64,000 nucleotides of DNA, from NCBI GenBank assembly GCA_016222805.1, contig JACRQG010000008.1, positions 186,001 to 250,000 on the forward strand. The letters run 5' to 3'. Position numbers and translations under genes: made by a program. The first letter of the stretch is position 1. Each line of letters starts with the position of its first letter. Below are positions 44,905 through 53,973 of the stretch, in pieces. The notes under the pieces were generated by a model. It was not told the DNA's origin. It did no database searches and saw only the letters and a program-made list of their open reading frames with translations. This DNA comes from Verrucomicrobiota bacterium (GTDB lineage: Bacteria > Verrucomicrobiota > Verrucomicrobiia > Opitutales > Opitutaceae).

Positions 44905-46053
44905 ATGGCCCGCCCGCCCCTTCCCGCCCGCCTCGTCCTCCCCTGGCTCGCCCTGCTCCTCGCGGCTCCCGTCCAGGCCGCGGATCCCGGGCTGCCCGAC
45001 GGCCTCTATGCCGAATTCGGCACGCCGCGCGGCACCATCGTCTGCGAGCTTCACCACCACAAGGCACCTCTCACCGTCGCGAGTTTTGTCGGCCTGGCCG
45101 AGGGCAAGCTCGGACCGGCTCCCCGCAGGCCCTACTTCGACGGACTGACCTTTCATCGGGTCGTGCCGGACTTTGTGATCCAGGGTGGCGACCCCACCGG
45201 CACCGGTGACGGCGGGCCGGGTTACACCTTCCCGGACGAATTTGTGCCCGGCCTGCGCCACGAGGCGGCGGGCATCCTGTCGATGGCCAACAAGGGCCCC
45301 GACACCAACGGCTCCCAGTTCTTCCTCACTCTGCGGGAGACCAACCGCCTGAACTACCTGCACAGCGTCTTCGGGCGGGTCGTGCGCGGCCTCGAGGTGC
45401 TGCCGAAGATCCAGCGCGGCGACAAGATGACCGTGAAGATCCTGCGCCTGGGCGCCGCGGCCCGCGCCTTCCGCGCCGACGAAGGCACCGTGAAGGAACT
45501 GGCGGCCCGCACCAGGAAGTACACCGCCCTCCCCGAGCCCGGGCCCGCCGCCCACTTCGACGACCCGTCCAAGGTGCTGCCGCTGGAACCGCCGCGCGCC
45601 CGCTACTTCAACTTCAAACTCGCCAACTTCGAACGCACGACCGGCCGGCGCATCCTGGCGCGGATCCACCCCAAGTCCCCGACCGCCGCCGAGGATGCCC
45701 AACCCGGCGCCTTCATGCGCAGCCTCGCCGAGAAGCTCGGCACCGCCCGCGACGGCGCGCTCGCCGTGTACTTTGTCGACGACGACAGCTGGCGCATCTG
45801 GGTGGGAGATACCCTGACGTCCCAATTCGCCGGCAAGCCGGGCACCGCCGCCGAACTCACGAAGAGCGGCGCGATCCACGACGTGAAGGAAGCGTTGCTC
45901 GAGGCGGCGCAGGCACGGGGCAATGCCGACTTCAAACAGCAGCAGGAAACCCTGGCCGCCGCGAAACAGCCGCCGCCTCCACCCGGTCAGCGGGTGAAGC
46001 TCCAGGCCGACGCCGTGCTCGACAGCCTGATCTTCAAGCTGGAACCACGGTAA
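44905..46053 (+). CDS. Exported cyclophilin-type peptidyl-prolyl isomerase with C-terminal extension
   Basis: 382 residues from ATG 44905, signal peptide RLVLPWLALLLAAPVQA. Residues about 22-185 are a cyclophilin: YFDGLTFHRVVPDFVIQGGD, MANKGPDTNGSQFFLTL and YLHSVFGRVVRGLEVLPKI. The remaining 195 residues are not part of the catalytic domain. They include a conserved-looking YFVDDDSWRIWVGDTL block and a Gln/Ala/Pro-rich tail. The family speeds proline isomerisation in folding proteins, here in the periplasm. The extension is of unknown function. A repeat-rich gap follows. Confidence 0.85.
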   Translation: MARPPLPARLVLPWLALLLAAPVQAADPGLPDGLYAEFGTPRGTIVCELHHHKAPLTVASFVGLAEGKLGPAPRRPYFDGLTFHRVVPDFVIQGGDPTGTGDGGPGYTFPDEFVPGLRHEAAGILSMANKGPDTNGSQFFLTLRETNRLNYLHSVFGRVVRGLEVLPKIQRGDKMTVKILRLGAAARAFRADEGTVKELAARTRKYTALPEPGPAAHFDDPSKVLPLEPPRARYFNFKLANFERTTGRRILARIHPKSPTAAEDAQPGAFMRSLAEKLGTARDGALAVYFVDDDSWRIWVGDTLTSQFAGKPGTAAELTKSGAIHDVKEALLEAAQARGNADFKQQQETLAAAKQPPPPPGQRVKLQADAVLDSLIFKLEPR

Positions 46054-46087
46054 GCCGGCGGAGCGCCGCCAGTGGCCGCCCCCCCCT

Positions 46088-46103
46088 GTGGGCGGGGCGA
46101 CCC
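46088..46103. repeat. Family-A GC motif
   Basis: GTGGGCGGGGCGACCC, a copy of the dispersed family-A half, 34 bases after the cyclophilin stop. Here only one arm is present. Confidence 0.45.
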
Positions 46104-46200
46104 ATGTGCGCTAACTTAGATTTCCACTCGCGCACGGTTGCGACGTACTCCTCTTCGCCCTGGGGGTCACACAACCCGCCCTGCGGGCACCCTGCTGGAC

Positions 46201-46348
46201 CCGGAGGAATTCAATCGCAAACCACGAAGGGACACGAATCGACACGAAGCATCGGCCCGCGTGCCGCGTTCACCTTTGGGAGGGTGGCAAGACCTCCTCT
46301 TCCGCAGGCAATTTCCGTTCGCGTCTGTTCGTGTCCATTCGTGGTTCT
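46201..46348. repeat. 148-bp repeat element, copy 2 (inverted)
   Basis: Inverted copy of 43341-43488, with the shared core CCACGAAGGGACACGAAT followed by CGACACGAAGCATCG, and TTCGTGTCCATTCGTGGTTCT at the other end. The match continues weakly for about 20 bases beyond 46348. Confidence 0.65.
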
Positions 46349-46472
46349 CTTGGATGGATCCGGCTGGAGAGGGGATCATTCCGAGCCCTATCTTGTCCGG
46401 GTCCCCTCTGGAGCCGGAACCATGCAGTCGGGCTGACGCACCTGCGGGAGTCCACTGACGAAACGGTGACCT

Positions 46473-46496
46473 GTGGGCGGGGCGACCGCGCCCCGC
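46473..46496. repeat. Family-A GC palindrome
   Basis: GTGGGCGGGGCGACC followed by GCGCCCCGC is a complete family-A unit in the gap after the second 148-bp repeat. Confidence 0.5.
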
Positions 46497-46582
46497 TCCG
46501 CGACGAGGTCGTCGCGGCTACATTGCTGCGGTGCACGTCGACGCCTATCCATCGGTGCCGGCTCCGGACTATGTTGGCGCCC

Positions 46583-46655
46583 TTGGGGGCGACCGCGCCC
46601 CGCCGTTTCCCGCCAGCGACGCGCCGCCCCGCACGGCGGGGTCGTCGCGCCCGCA
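46583..46655. repeat. Paired family-A arms
   Basis: TTGGGGGCGACCGCGCCCC and, downstream, GCGGGGTCGTCGCGCCCGC form a pair of related arms that can fold together. They lie 33 bases past the stop of the Gfo/Idh gene and may help terminate it. Confidence 0.45.
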
Positions 46656-46687
46656 GGGTTCGCTGACTTCCGACGCGGCGGACCGAC

Positions 46688-48070
46688 TTACGCCAGGCCG
46701 GATTTCTTCGCCAGCCGGGTCGCGCCGTAGGGCTCGCGTTCCGGGCGGATCAACATCGCGTTGGCCTCGGCGTCGTTGACGAACTTCTCGGCCTTGGGGT
46801 CCCAGGTCAGCGGCCGTCCGAGCTTCATCGCGATCCAGCTGACGATGCAGGCGGCGTTGCCCCGATGGGCCACCGGCGCGGGCACCAGCGGCGCCTGGCG
46901 CGACTTCACGCTTTGCAGCCAGTTGAGGTGGTGCTCCGGGCACTGCGGCAACTCCACTTTCACGCCTTTCGGATCGATCAGCGCCTCCTTGCTCGCATCC
47001 AGCGGCCGCAGGCGGCCGCGCGGCACGGCCGGGTCCTTCACCGCCACGCTGCCACGGGAAACGAAGATCCAGCCGTCGTCGCCGATGAACTTGAGGCCGT
47101 TCGGGAACTTGTCCGACACCGCCACGCGCACGCCGCCGGGGTAGTCGAGCTCGATGTGGTACGCGCCGTGGACGTTCCAGATCTTGTTCTTGGGGAAGTC
47201 CGCGCGGCCCTCGATCCGGCTGGGCCCGCTCAGTTCGCAGTCGAGCGCCCAGTGGAGGATGTCGTAGTGATGGGCGCCCCAGCCCGTGATCATGCCGAGG
47301 CAGTAGGCGTCGTTGCGCAACCAGCCGGGCCGATCATAGCCCTTCTGCGGATGCACCCGCTGCTCGGTGTAGGGCTGCAGCGGCGTGCACCCGAGCCAGC
47401 GGTCATAGTCGAGGTTGGCCGGCACCGGCTGCGTTGGATCATCCGGCGCGGTCGGATCCACCGGCAGGCCGATCTCCACCCGCTTCAACCGCCCCACCCG
47501 GCCGCTGCGCACGAACTCGCTCGCCTTGCGGAACTGCTGGTTGTTGCACCGCTGCTGGCTGCCGAGTTGGAAGATGCGGCCCGTCTTGGCCAGCGCCTGC
47601 CGCAGGATGATGCCCTCGGCATGCGTCATCGTCATCGGCTTCTGCAGGTAGACGTCCTTGCCGGCGAGCACCGCCGCCAGCGCGGGCTCGGCATGCCAGT
47701 GGTCGGGTGTGCTGATCACGATCGCATCGATGTCGGGGCGCGTGAGCATCTCGCGGTAATCCCCGTACACGGAGACCTTCGGCGCCGGGAGTCCCTTCTC
47801 CTGGTAGAAGCCCTCCACCCGTGCCTTGCCGTCCGCTGCGCGCCGGGAGTCGAGGTCGCAGACCGCCACGTAGTCGGCCAGCTCCGAATGAAACACGTTG
47901 GGCATGTCGTGGTCGCGCGCGATGCGGCCGCAGCCGATCTGGCCCACCCGCACCTTGTTGCTCGGGGCATTCGCGCCCAGCAGGCGGGCCGGAATCACGT
48001 TGGGGGCGGCGAGCAGGCCGGCGCCGAGGAGCGAGGTACGGGCGAATTCCCGACGGGTGAGGGTTTTCAT
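46688..48070 (-). CDS. Tat-exported Gfo/Idh/MocA family oxidoreductase
   Basis: 460 residues. N-terminal twin-arginine signal TLTRREFARTSLLGAGLL. A Rossmann NAD(P)-binding start VRVGQIGCGRIARDHDM follows, then VISTPDHWHAEPALAAVLAG, and VYLQKPMTMTHAEG where most family members have EKP. GMITGWGAHHYDILHWAL holds the catalytic His region. The family oxidises or reduces sugars, inositols and related compounds. The export signal is typical of Verrucomicrobia and Planctomycetes members, which may act in the periplasm. It is divergent from a PQQ-like propeller gene. Substrate unknown. Confidence 0.85.
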   Translation of the reverse strand: MKTLTRREFARTSLLGAGLLAAPNVIPARLLGANAPSNKVRVGQIGCGRIARDHDMPNVFHSELADYVAVCDLDSRRAADGKARVEGFYQEKGLPAPKVSVYGDYREMLTRPDIDAIVISTPDHWHAEPALAAVLAGKDVYLQKPMTMTHAEGIILRQALAKTGRIFQLGSQQRCNNQQFRKASEFVRSGRVGRLKRVEIGLPVDPTAPDDPTQPVPANLDYDRWLGCTPLQPYTEQRVHPQKGYDRPGWLRNDAYCLGMITGWGAHHYDILHWALDCELSGPSRIEGRADFPKNKIWNVHGAYHIELDYPGGVRVAVSDKFPNGLKFIGDDGWIFVSRGSVAVKDPAVPRGRLRPLDASKEALIDPKGVKVELPQCPEHHLNWLQSVKSRQAPLVPAPVAHRGNAACIVSWIAMKLGRPLTWDPKAEKFVNDAEANAMLIRPEREPYGATRLAKKSGLA

Positions 48071-48420
48071 GGTCGTTAAGACGGCGGAGTTGGGGAAAGG
48101 CATCACCGATCTTCCGCCGGCACGCGCGTCCCGAACGGGGCGGGGCGCGGACACGACGGAGGAGGCGGGGGACGTGGCCACCGGTGTGCCCGCATTCCGC
48201 CCCCGCCGCAAGTACCCGGCGGGCCCCCTCCGGCAGGAAGAAGATTCCTTCGCCAACCGCCCGGGCGGGTTAATGACCCGCGCGCCGTGCCTTGCACTTG
48301 ACCCCGCGACTCCGACCCGGCGAAGTGCAGCCCGGATTTCTGCTCCCGGCAGCCTGCCCCCCGGCCGTCTCCCGGAGGAAACGGCGTCACCCCCTCGCCC
48401 CAACCTGTCGCTTCGCTTCC
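48071..48420. promoter_or_regulatory. 350-base divergent gap with two inverted repeats
   Basis: No gene is supported. GGCGGGGG (48164-48171) faces CCCCCGCC (48200-48207). GCGGGT-TAATG-ACCCGC at 48265-48281 is a perfect 6-bp inverted repeat of operator size. Either could control the Gfo/Idh gene or the propeller gene. Confidence 0.35.
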
Positions 48421-49767
48421 ATGTACCACCACGTTCTCCGTTCGCTCGCGTTCCTGCTCACCCCCGCCGTGCTTGGCGCCGCCAACTGGGACAACTGGCG
48501 CGGCCCGCTCCATAACGGCTCCAGCCCGGAAACGAACCTGCCCGCGACCTTCTCCAAGACCGAGAACGTCAAGTGGGCCACGGCGCTCCCCGGCTCCTCC
48601 GCCGCCACCCCCGTCATCTGGGGCGACTTCGTCTTCGTCACCGCCGCCGACACCTCGACCGGCAAGCAATCGGCCTTCTGCCTGGATCGGCGCAGCGGGC
48701 AGATCCGCTGGCGCTCGGAGATCAGCGCGTTCACCACCGACGGCCAGTACAGCAACACCTGCTCCCCCTCGCCGGTGACGGACGGAAAGATCGTGGTGTT
48801 CTTCTTCGGCACCGGGGACCTGGTCGGCTTCGAGGTGGGTGGACGCAAGTTGTGGGAACGCAACCTCGGCCCCTTTGCCTTCCAGTGGACCTTTTCCGCC
48901 ACGCCCCTGCTGCACCGGGGCACGCTGATCATGCCCATCCTGCAGCGCGATGTCGCCGTGCGCGGCCGCGGCAAGCCGACGGGCAATGAATCCTACCTGC
49001 TCGCGATGGATCCGACCACGGGAAAGGATCTCTGGCGCAGCCTGCGGCCCTCGGAAGCCGTGGCCGAGTCCCGCGAGGCTTACACGACACCACTGCCGCT
49101 CACCCACAACGGACGCGAGGAACTCGTGGTCATCGGCGGCGATTGCATCACCGGCCACGATCCCAAGGACGGCCGCGAACTCTGGCGCTGGGGCACGTGG
49201 AACCCGACCAAAATCGGCCACTGGCGCCTCGTACCTTCGCCCACCACCGGCGCCAGTCTGATTCTCGCCTGCGGTCCCAAGGGCGCACCGGTTTACGCCG
49301 TGAAGGCGGGCGGTGCCGGCAAACTCACCCACAAGGATCTCGCCTGGCAGAGCCACGTGCAACCGACCGAGGATCCGGCCGAGGTTGCACCGTCGCTCAA
49401 CGATCGCGACCTCACCAGCGATGTGCCGACCCCGCTGTTCTACGAAGGGAAGTTCTACCTTCTCAATGGCCTCAAGCGGAAGCTCTACTGCCTGAACCCC
49501 GCCGACGGGAAGGTCGTGTGGAGCGGGGATCTCGGCGGCAAATCCGTCTTCCAGGCCTCCCCCACCGCTGCCGACGGCAAGATCTACATCATGAACTTCG
49601 ACGCCGACGTCTCCGTGATCCAGGCCGGCGGCACCGAATTCAAGCGGATCCATGCCGCCAACCTCCGCGACGACGGCGACGACACGCGGCATCGCTCCAG
49701 CATCGCGATCTCGCAGGGCAACCTCTTCATCCGCACCGGCACCAAGCTCTACTGCGTGGGAAAGTGA
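48421..49767 (+). CDS. Secreted PQQ-like beta-propeller protein
   Basis: 448 residues with a short signal peptide (MYHHVLRSLAFLLTPAVLGA). The start NWDNWRGPLHNGSSPETNLP and repeated blades such as TPVIWGDFVFVTAAD, LAMDPTTGKDLWRS and LYCLNPADGKVVWSGDLGGK mark the PQQ-like/BamB-type propeller family that is abundant in Planctomycetes and Verrucomicrobia. No dehydrogenase active site or heme motif is seen, so it is probably a binding or scaffold protein rather than an enzyme. It is divergent from the Gfo/Idh gene and 94 bases before an amidohydrolase gene. Confidence 0.75.
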   Translation: MYHHVLRSLAFLLTPAVLGAANWDNWRGPLHNGSSPETNLPATFSKTENVKWATALPGSSAATPVIWGDFVFVTAADTSTGKQSAFCLDRRSGQIRWRSEISAFTTDGQYSNTCSPSPVTDGKIVVFFFGTGDLVGFEVGGRKLWERNLGPFAFQWTFSATPLLHRGTLIMPILQRDVAVRGRGKPTGNESYLLAMDPTTGKDLWRSLRPSEAVAESREAYTTPLPLTHNGREELVVIGGDCITGHDPKDGRELWRWGTWNPTKIGHWRLVPSPTTGASLILACGPKGAPVYAVKAGGAGKLTHKDLAWQSHVQPTEDPAEVAPSLNDRDLTSDVPTPLFYEGKFYLLNGLKRKLYCLNPADGKVVWSGDLGGKSVFQASPTAADGKIYIMNFDADVSVIQAGGTEFKRIHAANLRDDGDDTRHRSSIAISQGNLFIRTGTKLYCVGK

Positions 49768-49782
49768 ACCGTCGGCAGGCCC

Positions 49783-49802
49783 GTGGGCGGGCGCGCCCCG
49801 CG
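49783..49802. repeat. Family-A GC motif
   Basis: GTGGGCGGGCGCGCCCCGCG, a shortened family-A palindrome 16 bases after the propeller gene stop. Confidence 0.45.
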
Positions 49803-49861
49803 GTGCCCGCAACAAGTTTGCTGGCCTCACTGCCGCCACCGGCCAACCTCGCCCCGCTCAC

Positions 49862-51196
49862 ATGCATCCCCGCCTCCTCCTGGTCCTGTGTTCCACCGTC
49901 GCCGGCTGTGCCCTCGCGGCGGATCCTTCCCTGCGCGGCACCGTCGCGCAAAAGGTCGCGGCCGACTATCCCGCGCTGGGGTCCCTCTACCAGGATCTGC
50001 ATGCCCACCCGGAACTCTCGCTGATGGAGGAACGCACCGCCGGGATCGTGGCGAAGGAACTCCGCGCCGCCGGCTGCGAAGTGACCGAGAAGTTCGGCGG
50101 CGGCTTCGGAGTAGTCGGGGTCCTCAAGAATGGCCCGGGTCCCACCATCCTCATCCGCGCCGACCTCGACGGGCTGCCGGTGCAGGAGGAGACCGGTCTG
50201 CCTTACGCCAGCAAGGTGCGGACGAAGAACCTCGCCGGACAGGAAGTGCCGACGATGCACGCCTGCGGTCACGACATCCACATGACCTGCTTCATCGGGG
50301 CCGCGCGCGCCCTGGCCGCCGTCCGCGAGCGCTGGAGCGGCACGCTGCTCTTTGTCGGCCAGCCCGCTGAGGAAACCGGTGTGGGGGCGCGGACCATGCT
50401 GGCCGCGGGCCTGTACCGGCAGTTCCCGCGCCCGGATTTCGCCATCGCCCTGCACGACAGCGCCACGCTGCCCGCCGGCACGGTCGGCACGATCGAGGGT
50501 TTCGCCATGGCCAACGTCGACTCCGTCGACATCACGGTGCGCGGCATCGGCGGACACGGCGCCTACCCGCACACCACCAAGGACCCGGTGGTCCTCGCCG
50601 CGCGCATCGTGGTCGCGTTGCAGACCATCGCCAGCCGCGAGAACCGGCCGGTCGATCCGGTCGTGGTCACGGTCGGCTCCATTCACGGAGGCACGAAGCA
50701 CAACATCATTCCCGACGAGGTGAAGCTGCAGCTCACGGTCCGATCCTATGCCGATGAGGTGCGCACCCGCACGCTCGAGGCCATCCGCCGCATCTGCCGC
50801 GGCGAGGCGATCGCCGCCGGCCTGCCGGAGGACCGTTTCCCCGTCGTCACGATTTCCGAGTCGGAATACACGCCGGCCACCTACAACGATCCCGCCCTGA
50901 CGCGCCGCCTGCGCGGGGCCTTCACGGCGTGGCTGGGCGCGGACAATCTTCGGACCATCGACGCCGAGATGGGCGGCGAGGACTTTGGCCGCTTCGGTCG
51001 CACGGTGGAAAAGGTGCCGGTCTGCCTCTTCCGCGTCGGGGCCGTCGACCCAGCCGCGGTCGCCGCCAGCGCCCGTACCGGCGCCCCGCTGCCCTCCCTG
51101 CACTCGAGCAAGTTCGCCCCGGTGCCGGAACCGACGATCAAGACCGGGATCACGGCGATGACCGCCGCCGCCCTCGAACTGCTCGCCCGAAAGTAG
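49862..51196 (+). CDS. Exported M20-family amidohydrolase
   Basis: 444 residues with signal MHPRLLLVLCSTVAGCALAA, whose cysteine could also be a lipobox. Metal-binding and catalytic blocks are DLHAHPELSLMEERTAG, TILIRADLDGLPVQEETG, MHACGHDIHMTC, GQPAEETGVGARTM, and EMGGEDFGRF near the end. This is the M20D group (hippurate, IAA-amino acid and aminobenzoyl-glutamate hydrolases), which cleaves N-acyl amino acids. GGTKHNIIPDEVKLQL is the usual dimerisation-domain stretch. The natural substrate is unknown; it may release amino acids from plant conjugates. Confidence 0.85.
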   Translation: MHPRLLLVLCSTVAGCALAADPSLRGTVAQKVAADYPALGSLYQDLHAHPELSLMEERTAGIVAKELRAAGCEVTEKFGGGFGVVGVLKNGPGPTILIRADLDGLPVQEETGLPYASKVRTKNLAGQEVPTMHACGHDIHMTCFIGAARALAAVRERWSGTLLFVGQPAEETGVGARTMLAAGLYRQFPRPDFAIALHDSATLPAGTVGTIEGFAMANVDSVDITVRGIGGHGAYPHTTKDPVVLAARIVVALQTIASRENRPVDPVVVTVGSIHGGTKHNIIPDEVKLQLTVRSYADEVRTRTLEAIRRICRGEAIAAGLPEDRFPVVTISESEYTPATYNDPALTRRLRGAFTAWLGADNLRTIDAEMGGEDFGRFGRTVEKVPVCLFRVGAVDPAAVAASARTGAPLPSLHSSKFAPVPEPTIKTGITAMTAAALELLARK

Positions 51197-51221
51197 ATTC
51201 GCCTCGCTCCGTTGTCCGGCG

Positions 51222-51240
51222 GTGGGCGGGACGACCCCGT
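51222..51240. repeat. Family-A GC motif
   Basis: GTGGGCGGGACGACCCCGT, almost the same arm as in the 38477 hairpin, between convergent amidohydrolase and GH10-like genes. Confidence 0.45.
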
Positions 51241-51257
51241 CCTGCACCTTCGGCGGA

Positions 51258-53825
51258 TCACCGCCCTTTCGCCGTCGCCCCCAGCCCCAGCAGCGGGACG
51301 AGGTCCCGGCTCTCGGGCACGCCGTAGTTGAAGAGGATGAAGCCCCGCGTGCCGTGGCGCCGGGTGATGCCGATCTGCGCGATCACCTCGTCGACCGGCA
51401 GGCGCGACGCCGAGGAGCTGACACCGATTCCCGGATACACCGGCACGCCGCCGGCCCACTCGCGCTGCATCTCCACCCAGGTGTCGAATTGCCGGGCGCT
51501 GCCGGTGTAGTCCATCGGGCACACAAAATCGAGCCAACCCCGGTCGCACCAGAGCTTCCAGTCCTGGCCCACGCCGTCGCGGTCCGTGCTCCAGTTGCGG
51601 AAGACCGCCGCCGACACCTTGACCCCGGGTCGCACCGCCCGGGACTGCGCCCGCACCGCCTCCACCACGGCAGTGATGTTGCTCCGCCGCCAGTCGAGCC
51701 ACCGCTCCCGCCCGGGCCCGCCCGCCTGCACGTCCTGCGGCCACCGCGCCACTTCCCGCCCGATCAGCCGGCCGAAGCGTTCGCGGCAACCCGTGCAGAA
51801 GCAGTGATCCCCGTCGGGATACCGGATGTAGTCGAAGTGAATCCCGTCGACCGGGTACTTCCGGGCCACCTCCACCATCGCCGCAACCTCGAGGGCCTGG
51901 TTTTCCGGATGCGAGGGGCAAAGCCAGGGTTCCTCCTGGCCGCGGGAACTCACCTGCAGCCGGCCCTCGCGGCGCATCCGCTCGAGAAACTCCGGCGGCG
52001 CCCGGTGCCCGGCATTGAAGTTCACCTTCCAGACATGGACCTCGATCCCGTGCCGGCGCGCCGCGGCGAGGCAGGCCGCGATCTGGTCGCCCCGCTCCGC
52101 CACCTCCCGCGCGATCGGCAGAACCTCGCTCGGATAATAGGCCACGCCGCCCCAGAGCATGTTCGGGAAGATCGCGGTGAACCCCGCGGCCGCCAGCCGG
52201 CCCAGGGCCTCGTCCCAGGTCAGGCCGTCGACGCCCAGGGCGCTGTGGCACCAGAAGGCGCGGAACTCCCCCGGTGCCGCCGGTTGCACGCGGCAATAGG
52301 CCTCGGTGAGTTTCTGCGTTGCGCGCGCCACCTCGTCCAAAGCCTCCGCGTGCCGCCCCCGGCCCCGCCAGGTCAGCGCCTGCTCGCGCGCGGACCGGGC
52401 CGCGCCGAGGGCCTCCCGCGCCGGGAGATTGCCGACCGCCGCCCGCTCGATCGCCGCCGCCGCCGCCGCGAACTCCTTGTGGTCTCCAATCCGTCCGAGT
52501 CGCGCCAGCGCCGCCGCGGAACCCTCGGCCCAGAGCTCCGGGACGAGCGCTCCCGCCATCGCCAGGAGCAGCCGCTGCTGGTTGGCCCGGTCCTCGTTCA
52601 ACAGCACGTGCGTCATGAACGCACCGTTCCGCGTCAGAAGAATCGCCGCCTTCCCTGTCTCCCGTTCGTCGGCCCCGAGCCACTCCGCCACCACGCGCCC
52701 CTCCGCACCGGCCGGACGCGCTTCAACCACGTTCCACGAGCGCTGCCGCACGCGTTCCGGCGCCCCGGGCAGGGCATCGCGGTTCACTCGGATCGCCGCA
52801 AAACCGCCGGGCTGATCCGCCGCCCGCACCAGCCGGCCGGTGGTGATGCCAATCGCCTCCGCCAGCTCCCGCGGCAGTTGGTAGAACGCGAGCAGCTTTC
52901 CCCCACCGCGGAGATACTCGCGCAGCGCCGCCACCGCGCCAGCCGGCAGCGCCGGGTTGTGCGGCAGTACCACGAGCCGGGCACCACGCACCTGCGCCGC
53001 CGTCAATCCGGCCTCGCCCGGAGTCGCGCAGCCGATCCCCTGGCTCTCGAACCCCTCCGTGACCGCCGTGAGAAACTGTTCCGCCGCGCGGGCCGCCCCG
53101 CCCTTCGCGGACGGATCCGCTTCCGGTCGCACGATTGCCACCGTGGCATCCTCCCCGAGCACGCCGACACGCCGAAAACTCCCGACCCGCATCTCCGTAT
53201 CCACGTTGCGCGCCCGCCAGGCGGATACCCGGACCGTACTGATGCGATCCCATCCGGCTGGCCGCCCTTCCACGCGCAGCGCCGCCTTGGTCACTGTTAC
53301 CACGGTCCAAGCCCCGATCACTTCGGGCTGGAACGAACCAGCGTACCAGCCCTCGCCGCTCTGAAAGTAGATGCTGAATTGCCCGACCGGCGCCGCATCC
53401 AGACAGAAGAAGTCGAACTGCAGCCCGCGACAGGCGGCCAGGTCGAGGTTCACCTTTCGATCCCAGGAGGCCCGCTCGAAACTCGTGCCGGCGAAATTGC
53501 AGGGCAAACGCACCGCCGGGGTTCCAGCCGGGCCGGCCGTCGTCGTCGCCGCGGCCGAACCCGTCATCGGCCGCCACGCCGCCTGGGCAGCTGTGTCGTC
53601 GGCAAACCGGTTCTCCATCACCGCGGTGCTGGCCGCGCGCAGGCTCGGGAGCAGCATGGGCAGCGCGAGCAACAACGCCAGCCGTCGGACCGCGCCCGCG
53701 CGAACCGAGGCGACGCGGAGCGGGACCCGCCTACCTGCCTCGGAACTCTGGCCGACCCGGTCGCGACGACCGAAGCCGTCTGACGTCAAACCACTCGATG
53801 GATCGCAACGATTGAACGCAGTCAT
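51258..53825 (-). CDS. Family 10-like glycosylhydrolase (DUF187/GHL10), secreted
   Basis: 855 residues; a hydrophobic segment RRLALLLALPMLLPSLRA at about 47-64 follows a charged N-terminal stretch, so the true start may be later, but no better start codon is in frame. Residues about 70-200 look like a carbohydrate-binding sandwich, and 200-450 hold a domain with LVVLPHNPALPAGAVAALRE. From about 518 the GHL10 barrel begins (EFRAFWCHSALGVDGLTWDE, AIFPNMLWGGVAYYPSEVLP, YPVDGIHFDYIRYPDGDHCF, DFVCPMDYTG). These enzymes act on glucosaminoglycans or other glycans; substrate unknown. Convergent with the amidohydrolase; the pectinesterase is downstream of nothing shared, on the same strand. Confidence 0.8.
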   Translation of the reverse strand: MTAFNRCDPSSGLTSDGFGRRDRVGQSSEAGRRVPLRVASVRAGAVRRLALLLALPMLLPSLRAASTAVMENRFADDTAAQAAWRPMTGSAAATTTAGPAGTPAVRLPCNFAGTSFERASWDRKVNLDLAACRGLQFDFFCLDAAPVGQFSIYFQSGEGWYAGSFQPEVIGAWTVVTVTKAALRVEGRPAGWDRISTVRVSAWRARNVDTEMRVGSFRRVGVLGEDATVAIVRPEADPSAKGGAARAAEQFLTAVTEGFESQGIGCATPGEAGLTAAQVRGARLVVLPHNPALPAGAVAALREYLRGGGKLLAFYQLPRELAEAIGITTGRLVRAADQPGGFAAIRVNRDALPGAPERVRQRSWNVVEARPAGAEGRVVAEWLGADERETGKAAILLTRNGAFMTHVLLNEDRANQQRLLLAMAGALVPELWAEGSAAALARLGRIGDHKEFAAAAAAIERAAVGNLPAREALGAARSAREQALTWRGRGRHAEALDEVARATQKLTEAYCRVQPAAPGEFRAFWCHSALGVDGLTWDEALGRLAAAGFTAIFPNMLWGGVAYYPSEVLPIAREVAERGDQIAACLAAARRHGIEVHVWKVNFNAGHRAPPEFLERMRREGRLQVSSRGQEEPWLCPSHPENQALEVAAMVEVARKYPVDGIHFDYIRYPDGDHCFCTGCRERFGRLIGREVARWPQDVQAGGPGRERWLDWRRSNITAVVEAVRAQSRAVRPGVKVSAAVFRNWSTDRDGVGQDWKLWCDRGWLDFVCPMDYTGSARQFDTWVEMQREWAGGVPVYPGIGVSSSASRLPVDEVIAQIGITRRHGTRGFILFNYGVPESRDLVPLLGLGATAKGR

Positions 53826-53973
53826 GGAGGCGCGAAGGCAACCGCGACACTACCGCCCCGCTCCGCTTCCGCCAACCTCAGACTCACGTCGCGATCGGCC
53901 TCTCCCCTTTGGCGGCCTTTGACTCAGGTATCACCGGAAGCGCCGCCCCCGGGGCCGGCCTCACCGTGGCCGG

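Larger units (their letters stand above)
46054..46687. other. 634-base noncoding gap filled with repeats
   Basis: No convincing gene. It contains family-A palindromes at 46088-46103, 46473-46496 and 46583-46655, and the second 148-bp repeat at 46201-46348. Short open frames here lack any recognisable protein. It separates the cyclophilin gene from the convergent Gfo/Idh gene. Confidence 0.6.

Noticed and set aside
46054-46687. Small genes in the repeat-rich gap
   Set aside because: Open frames run through repeats on both strands and lack any signal peptide, motif or start context.
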